Of a DNA stretch of 24,349 nt, positions 19,601-24,349 are shown piece by piece. Where the stretch lies: IMG/VR virus record IMGVR_UViG_3300046170_000511, positions 1-24,349 of that record. The stretch is one strand, 5' to 3'. A program made the position numbers and the translations under genes. Position 1 is the stretch's first letter; each line of letters opens with the position of its first letter. The notes below the pieces were generated by a model. That model searched no databases, was not told the origin of the DNA, and was given only the letters and a program-made list of their open reading frames with translations. This DNA is from a virus.

Positions 19601-22600
19601 TAAATGTAAAATTTTATGGCATTCTCAATAAAACGCTTGGGAAGAGGAAGTATAAAAATTTAGATGAATTAAAATTTTTTGTAAAGTATAATATATATCC
19701 TTGTAAAATTATTGAGCAAAAAAAAAGCTACGCAGTCCTACCATTAGTTTCTGGAGAAGGGGGAGGAAAAGGGAAAGGATCACCTCCCACTCCTTTGCTG
19801 AAACCTCCTGCTCCAGATGAAAATTCTTTACAGAGCTTTTCTCAATCTGAAACACTTGACTTAATATGCGAAGGCCCGATTGAAGGCTTTTGCGACAGTA
19901 ATGGAAATTTAGTTACTGGTACTGATATCGCAAAAGGTGTTTATTTTAACGGGACAGTAGTCCAAAACGAAAATAGCACTTATAATTATAGAAGGCTAGC
20001 TTTAAATTATGCAGTTGGAAGCCATAAAGGCATAAACCCATATTCTCGGGACGAAAAGTGGGCTCGAAGTAAAATTTATAATACCCAGTCAATTAAACAA
20101 GCTCTTGTAGGACCAAATATGGCTACAACGGATACTATGCTTGAGGAACAAAGCGCATATAATACAGAGACCTTACAAGAAGCGGCGAAAAGACCCTTCG
20201 GTTTTTTTGCATTACTTCTTCTTCAACTTGGCGGAAAAAAACTTGGATCTACATTTAATACTGCATCCTGGTTTCAAACACAAGGATCGCATATAGGCTA
20301 TTTTATAGGAGACACAAGTGGTTTGCAAAAAGCAATAGATTACGGTTATGCAGCAAGTCAAGTAGAGCATGGATCAGACATTAGGACACATACATCAACT
20401 CGAGACTTTACTGCTTGGAGTGCTGGCCATGCAGAATTTTCAGAAGGAGGATTTCCTGTTTCTCATACAATCAAAAATAGCGAAGTTGATTTTGCATACG
20501 CTACAATATCTATAGATGAGTTAAAAGATACCGTAGACCATGGAGCAGGAGCTGGCAAGGTTGGTTTAATGACAACAGCCAGGGAGCATAAAGTAGGATT
20601 CTCGATAGAAATAGGCATAAACGGACTAACTGATGAAGAAGCTCAATCTAGTGAGTTTAGAGCGTGGCTGGCACATCATGGCCTTTCTCAATCCTCATCC
20701 AATCCTCGGAAATCGATCACACGAAATTATTTTGTGCAGGGGTTGGTTGCAGGTAGTAAATATTTAATAGATGTGGGAAGAGCTAGTTTCGGAGTTGATG
20801 GAGAGGTAATTTTTGGAGAAGACAGCGATTTTGATGAAGGAATGGATGATCTTGAGAGTAAAAGAAACCCAGCAGAAGTTTTTGACGCTGAAGGCTTAAC
20901 GGCATTAAAGGAAGATCAAGCTCTTCCTCATAATTACACGTCAGATCAAACCGAACCAAATTTAGGGCTTAATCGATTTCAACAATTTGGATCAGCAGAC
21001 GCAATTAGAGAAGTTTACGAGAGTGGAATGGAAACTTTTTTTATGCCAACAGATGACGCAAATAACGCTTTTAATTGCTTCAAGCTACCACCTTCTATAG
21101 TGACTGTTAATGGAGATAAAATATCTAAAGCAAGATATCTGAAAGTGACAAAAACAGGAAGAGAATTAATATCTCCAATTATGGGTTCAAAAATTAGCTT
21201 GGAGAGTGTCACAGAAATTATAGACGAAAAAATGTCTTATCCTTACTCGGCAATTGTACAGCAATCTTTTAATTCTAGATATTTTACAGAAAAACCAGAG
21301 AGAACTTATCATTTAAAACTTAAGAAAATTTTAATACCATCTAACTATACCCCAGACAATAGATCAACAGTTGGAGCTAATGTATACGATGGAGCTTGGG
21401 ATGGTACATTTAAGTATGCTTGGTCTGATAATCCTGCATGGGTTTTATATGATTTAATGACAAATAACAGATATGGTATTGGAGCCTATTTAGATATTAA
21501 CAAAATTGATAAATGGACATTATATAAAATAGGTAGATATTGTGATGCTGTGGATGATGATGGAAACTTTGTAGGGGTTGATGATACATACAATGGTAAA
21601 GAGCCTAGATACTCAATGAACGTACTAATTTCAGAAGAAGAAGAAGCTTATGAACTTTTAAAAACTATAGCAGAAACTTTTCATGGGATAGCATATTGGG
21701 ATGGAAGGGGGGTTTCTGTCTCTATAGATGGAGGAGGTAATACCATAAAATACGAAAATTTTTCAAATTCTGCAAGTTATGTTATAGGAACAAAAGTAGA
21801 GTTTCCTCACTCCACTTTTAATATATATGAAAAAATTACAAATGGTGGTGTTGGTATTAGGCCTGGAGTAGATCAAGATTGGAAAAAATACTGGAATAAA
21901 ATTCCTGCGATTGAAATTGATGAACCTGCGATTAACTTCACCAACACAAATGTTGAAGGAGGTGTTTTCGCATATTATACAAGTTCAAAATCCACAAGAT
22001 ACACTGTTGCTAGAGTTGGTTATATGGATAAAACTGATGATTACAGAAAAAAATATGAATATGTAGAAGATAAACAAGGCGTTAAAGAATTAGGAGTAAT
22101 AAGAAAAAACATCGAGCCACTAGGATGTACATCAAGAGGTCAAGCGCGAAGAATGGGGCGTTGGTTTTTCCTGACCTCTTCTGTCAATACAGAGACAATC
22201 ACTTTTTCTACAGATTATAGAGCTTTATTTTTAAAACCAGGTAATATTATAGGAGTAAGCGATTCTCTTAAAAATACAAATCAATCAATAGGTAAAATAG
22301 TTGATGTTGAGGGTGATGAAATTTTAGTATTAACTCATCCTATTACTTTACAAACCCTTAATCAAACTACAAGACAAAATAAATATTATGATATAATATT
22401 AGGTAACATTGACCCAAGTTATAATATGGATTTTTTAGACAATAAAGGATCAGTCACTGGGCAAGATATTGCTAATTTAAATAAAGCTCAAAGATTACAA
22501 GGGTCAGTTTTTCCTGCAGATGGATCAAGCATAACTACTAATAGAATTAAAGTTAAAGACGTTAATGGGAATATTTTAAAATTTACTAGCTCTTTGTTAG

Positions 22601-24349
22601 ATAGCTACGATAATGGATATAATGTAGTATCAAAAGGAACAGATTGGGCTTTAGTTAATCCAACTGATGGTGGAACATATGCTAACGATTGGCAAGAAAG
22701 AAAATACAGAATTGTAGGTATAGAAGAAGAAGGAGAAGGTAAGTATAAAATCATAGCCACCTTATTTGACGAAGAAAAAATCTCTTCCATGGATCAAAGT
22801 TTTCCAGTAATATCTTCAAATTATGAAATAACACTAGGAGATAGTACTGAGATAGCAAATGCTACCCCACCCATTATTGAAAAATTCTCCATTGTTAGCG
22901 GATCAAATCTTTCTTTTAAAGTTAAATTTTCAACAACTATTGACGAATCCAAATTTAATAGTATAACTAATAATATTATTTTAACTGATCCATCTGGAAG
23001 TCAAGCAACATATAATAATTCAAGCAGAAATGGTGGCGGAACAAAAGAATTTACAATAAACACTGGAGTGAGTAAAACTTCTAGCTCAGTTGCTGGAGTA
23101 TGGACTATTTATGTTACAACAACAGGTATACAGTCTTCTACATCTCAATCTAAAACATCTGGAGCTGGAATAGCATCAAAACTTATATCTGACGAAAGTT
23201 ATAGTAATAGCCCGCCAGGAATTTCAGATGTAGGAGTATTAAACGAAGATGGAGTAACCAAAAGTAATTATCGCGTGGTTGAGACTGCTGGAGCAAGCTT
23301 TGATATAAGTTGGAAATATCAAGATATAAATTCATCTAGAACTATATACGACAACATCGCTGACTTACAAACTAATAGCCCTTTCTTTGAGGGATTCAGG
23401 GTAGGTTTGTGTCCCGTTGATAGGGGTGGATCAACTAATGCAAGTAGCGCTGGCAATCCTCTTACTAATAATGTAAAATGGATTTATGATAATAATAATT
23501 TATTGACTAGAATGCAATATACTTTTAATTATGAATTACGGTATAATACAACAGTTGATGATAATGGAATTCAAAGTTTTGTATATGCCAATTTACAAGA
23601 TCAAAGAGGAATAGCTGTAGTTATTCAGGGTGTGGCAAGAGCGGGCAACATTAGAAAATACAGCTCTAAGCAATCTTTTATTATGTACGACCCTCCGATC
23701 TCATACACGCCTGTAGTCTCTACACTCGTGCCAAGATTTACTCCGCATGATGATATCTTTTATGATTTAAATAAAGATAAAAAAATATCAATCATCTTAA
23801 CGGATGAAGAGGGGAATGAAACTCAATCAGAAACATCTGAGCATGGTAAAATACCTGAAAACGCAAAATTTGATTTTGTAGCAGAAGCTTCAAAAAATTC
23901 AAACGTCCCATCCAATATATATTCGTTGGAGGAGGCTCAAACATTATGGAACGAAATCAGAAATAATACTATTAATTCTAATGTTGTTAATTCGCGAAGT
24001 AGAAAAATAAGTCGATGGACAGGAGGCAATGCTCAAACAATATATATAGATATATCGTATGATAACATTAAGCTTGCTGCTGAAGCATGGGAAGAATATC
24101 AGTATATAGATCCAAAATATGGCGAACAAGTCGATACCCACTGGGAAAATTTTCCATTAGTGCATTACGCCCACTCCGAAGAAATTAGCGACAAAGAAAT
24201 GATAAATGAGTTAGGTGAATGGGGTACTGAGGATGTAATTTTTAATGACACTAATAAAACAATTTTAAGAAAAAATATTCCAGAAGGTATAGGAAGTAAC
24301 ACCTTATCAGCATTTGAATCCATAAAATTATTAGTATCTGGAAACTATA
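19597..24349 (+). CDS. Host-specificity/tail-fiber protein J-like (3' end outside window)
   Basis: This open frame is at least 1584 codons with no stop; the 3' end is missing. The N-terminal region has a Gly/Lys/Pro linker (GEGGGKGKGSPPTP, about 55-70) and SETLDLICEGPIEGF (84-98), the J-family opening. The J core is obvious: YDGAWDGTFKYAW at about 597, DNPAWVLYDLMTNNRYGIG at about 611, then DKWTLYKIGRYCD; RRMGRWFFLTSSVNTETI at about 849 follows. Downstream stretches look like Ig/FN3-type beta-sandwiches (residues about 1090-1200, Ser/Thr-rich). It forms the tail-tip hub and fiber and recognises the host receptor. Start: ATG at 19597, overlapping the I-like stop (ATGA). The C-terminal receptor-binding part cannot be described. 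Confidence 0.93.
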   Translation, partial: MINVKFYGILNKTLGKRKYKNLDELKFFVKYNIYPCKIIEQKKSYAVLPLVSGEGGGKGKGSPPTPLLKPPAPDENSLQSFSQSETLDLICEGPIEGFCDSNGNLVTGTDIAKGVYFNGTVVQNENSTYNYRRLALNYAVGSHKGINPYSRDEKWARSKIYNTQSIKQALVGPNMATTDTMLEEQSAYNTETLQEAAKRPFGFFALLLLQLGGKKLGSTFNTASWFQTQGSHIGYFIGDTSGLQKAIDYGYAASQVEHGSDIRTHTSTRDFTAWSAGHAEFSEGGFPVSHTIKNSEVDFAYATISIDELKDTVDHGAGAGKVGLMTTAREHKVGFSIEIGINGLTDEEAQSSEFRAWLAHHGLSQSSSNPRKSITRNYFVQGLVAGSKYLIDVGRASFGVDGEVIFGEDSDFDEGMDDLESKRNPAEVFDAEGLTALKEDQALPHNYTSDQTEPNLGLNRFQQFGSADAIREVYESGMETFFMPTDDANNAFNCFKLPPSIVTVNGDKISKARYLKVTKTGRELISPIMGSKISLESVTEIIDEKMSYPYSAIVQQSFNSRYFTEKPERTYHLKLKKILIPSNYTPDNRSTVGANVYDGAWDGTFKYAWSDNPAWVLYDLMTNNRYGIGAYLDINKIDKWTLYKIGRYCDAVDDDGNFVGVDDTYNGKEPRYSMNVLISEEEEAYELLKTIAETFHGIAYWDGRGVSVSIDGGGNTIKYENFSNSASYVIGTKVEFPHSTFNIYEKITNGGVGIRPGVDQDWKKYWNKIPAIEIDEPAINFTNTNVEGGVFAYYTSSKSTRYTVARVGYMDKTDDYRKKYEYVEDKQGVKELGVIRKNIEPLGCTSRGQARRMGRWFFLTSSVNTETITFSTDYRALFLKPGNIIGVSDSLKNTNQSIGKIVDVEGDEILVLTHPITLQTLNQTTRQNKYYDIILGNIDPSYNMDFLDNKGSVTGQDIANLNKAQRLQGSVFPADGSSITTNRIKVKDVNGNILKFTSSLLDSYDNGYNVVSKGTDWALVNPTDGGTYANDWQERKYRIVGIEEEGEGKYKIIATLFDEEKISSMDQSFPVISSNYEITLGDSTEIANATPPIIEKFSIVSGSNLSFKVKFSTTIDESKFNSITNNIILTDPSGSQATYNNSSRNGGGTKEFTINTGVSKTSSSVAGVWTIYVTTTGIQSSTSQSKTSGAGIASKLISDESYSNSPPGISDVGVLNEDGVTKSNYRVVETAGASFDISWKYQDINSSRTIYDNIADLQTNSPFFEGFRVGLCPVDRGGSTNASSAGNPLTNNVKWIYDNNNLLTRMQYTFNYELRYNTTVDDNGIQSFVYANLQDQRGIAVVIQGVARAGNIRKYSSKQSFIMYDPPISYTPVVSTLVPRFTPHDDIFYDLNKDKKISIILTDEEGNETQSETSEHGKIPENAKFDFVAEASKNSNVPSNIYSLEEAQTLWNEIRNNTINSNVVNSRSRKISRWTGGNAQTIYIDISYDNIKLAAEAWEEYQYIDPKYGEQVDTHWENFPLVHYAHSEEISDKEMINELGEWGTEDVIFNDTNKTILRKNIPEGIGSNTLSAFESIKLLVSGNY

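Noticed and set aside
21015-24141. Minus-strand frames inside the J-like gene
   Set aside because: The J-like frame is open without a stop through this entire region and carries strong family motifs; the opposite frames are shadows.
1-24349. tRNA genes, CRISPR arrays, insertion sequences, integrase or attachment sites
   Set aside because: No cloverleaf with CCA-adjacent T-arm, no regularly spaced repeats, no transposase or integrase motifs and no long terminal repeats were seen on reading; a dedicated scan was not possible.

Overview
The window is phage DNA: AT-rich (roughly two-thirds A+T by eye), densely packed, with many 1-8 nt gene overlaps. The diagnostic part is the right end, a lambda-type tail-tip module in canonical order (L, K, I, J-like proteins). 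This indicates a siphovirus-like tail. The host is not identifiable from the sequence; the signal-peptide outer-membrane protein and the lipoprotein suggest a Gram-negative host, and the overall style resembles uncultured marine phages (inference). No tRNA, CRISPR array, IS element or integrase was seen. Nearly every base is coding; no gap exceeds about 120 nt.

Layout. (1) 1-10260, minus strand: an uninterrupted glycan cluster. Reading in transcription order it encodes a GT-A enzyme, a GT31-like enzyme, a GT25 enzyme, an FkbM methyltransferase, a GT-B enzyme, two extended-SDR nucleotide-sugar enzymes, a collapsed 50-codon FkbM remnant, a GT2, a methyltransferase-sulfotransferase fusion, a second GT2, a GT4, a GT11 fucosyltransferase-like enzyme and the start of GDP-mannose 4,6-dehydratase. 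None has an obvious membrane segment, and no flippase or polymerase lies in this stretch. (2) 10296-10319: a rho-independent terminator closing the next operon. (3) 10347-16361, minus strand: small and unfamiliar genes. These include an SSB-like/DUF736-like protein, a UvdE-like protein that has lost its metal ligands, a 343-aa unknown, a basic 67-aa protein, a lipoprotein, a membrane-anchored Holliday-resolvase-like nuclease, an outer-membrane beta-barrel and a two-TM holin-like protein. (4) 16478-24349, plus strand: a 103-aa unknown, a cupin_8/JmjC-type dioxygenase and the tail-tip genes, ending inside the J-like protein.

How it fits together. The minus and plus operons diverge from 16362-16477. 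Two minus-strand promoters have perfect TTGACA boxes with 17-bp spacers, and their -10 boxes lie only 7-8 nt before the start codon, so leaderless transcripts are predicted. A second repeated start-proximal motif, related to GTGTAAATACTT, precedes at least three other genes and resembles a phage late promoter. The glycan cluster could build and decorate (fucosylate, methylate, sulfate) a glycan on the host surface or the virion. The beta-barrel and lipoprotein could alter the host envelope. Strongest points for follow-up: the UvdE-like pseudoenzyme, the methyltransferase-sulfotransferase fusion, the leaderless promoter architecture, the tail-linked dioxygenase and the FkbM deletion remnant.
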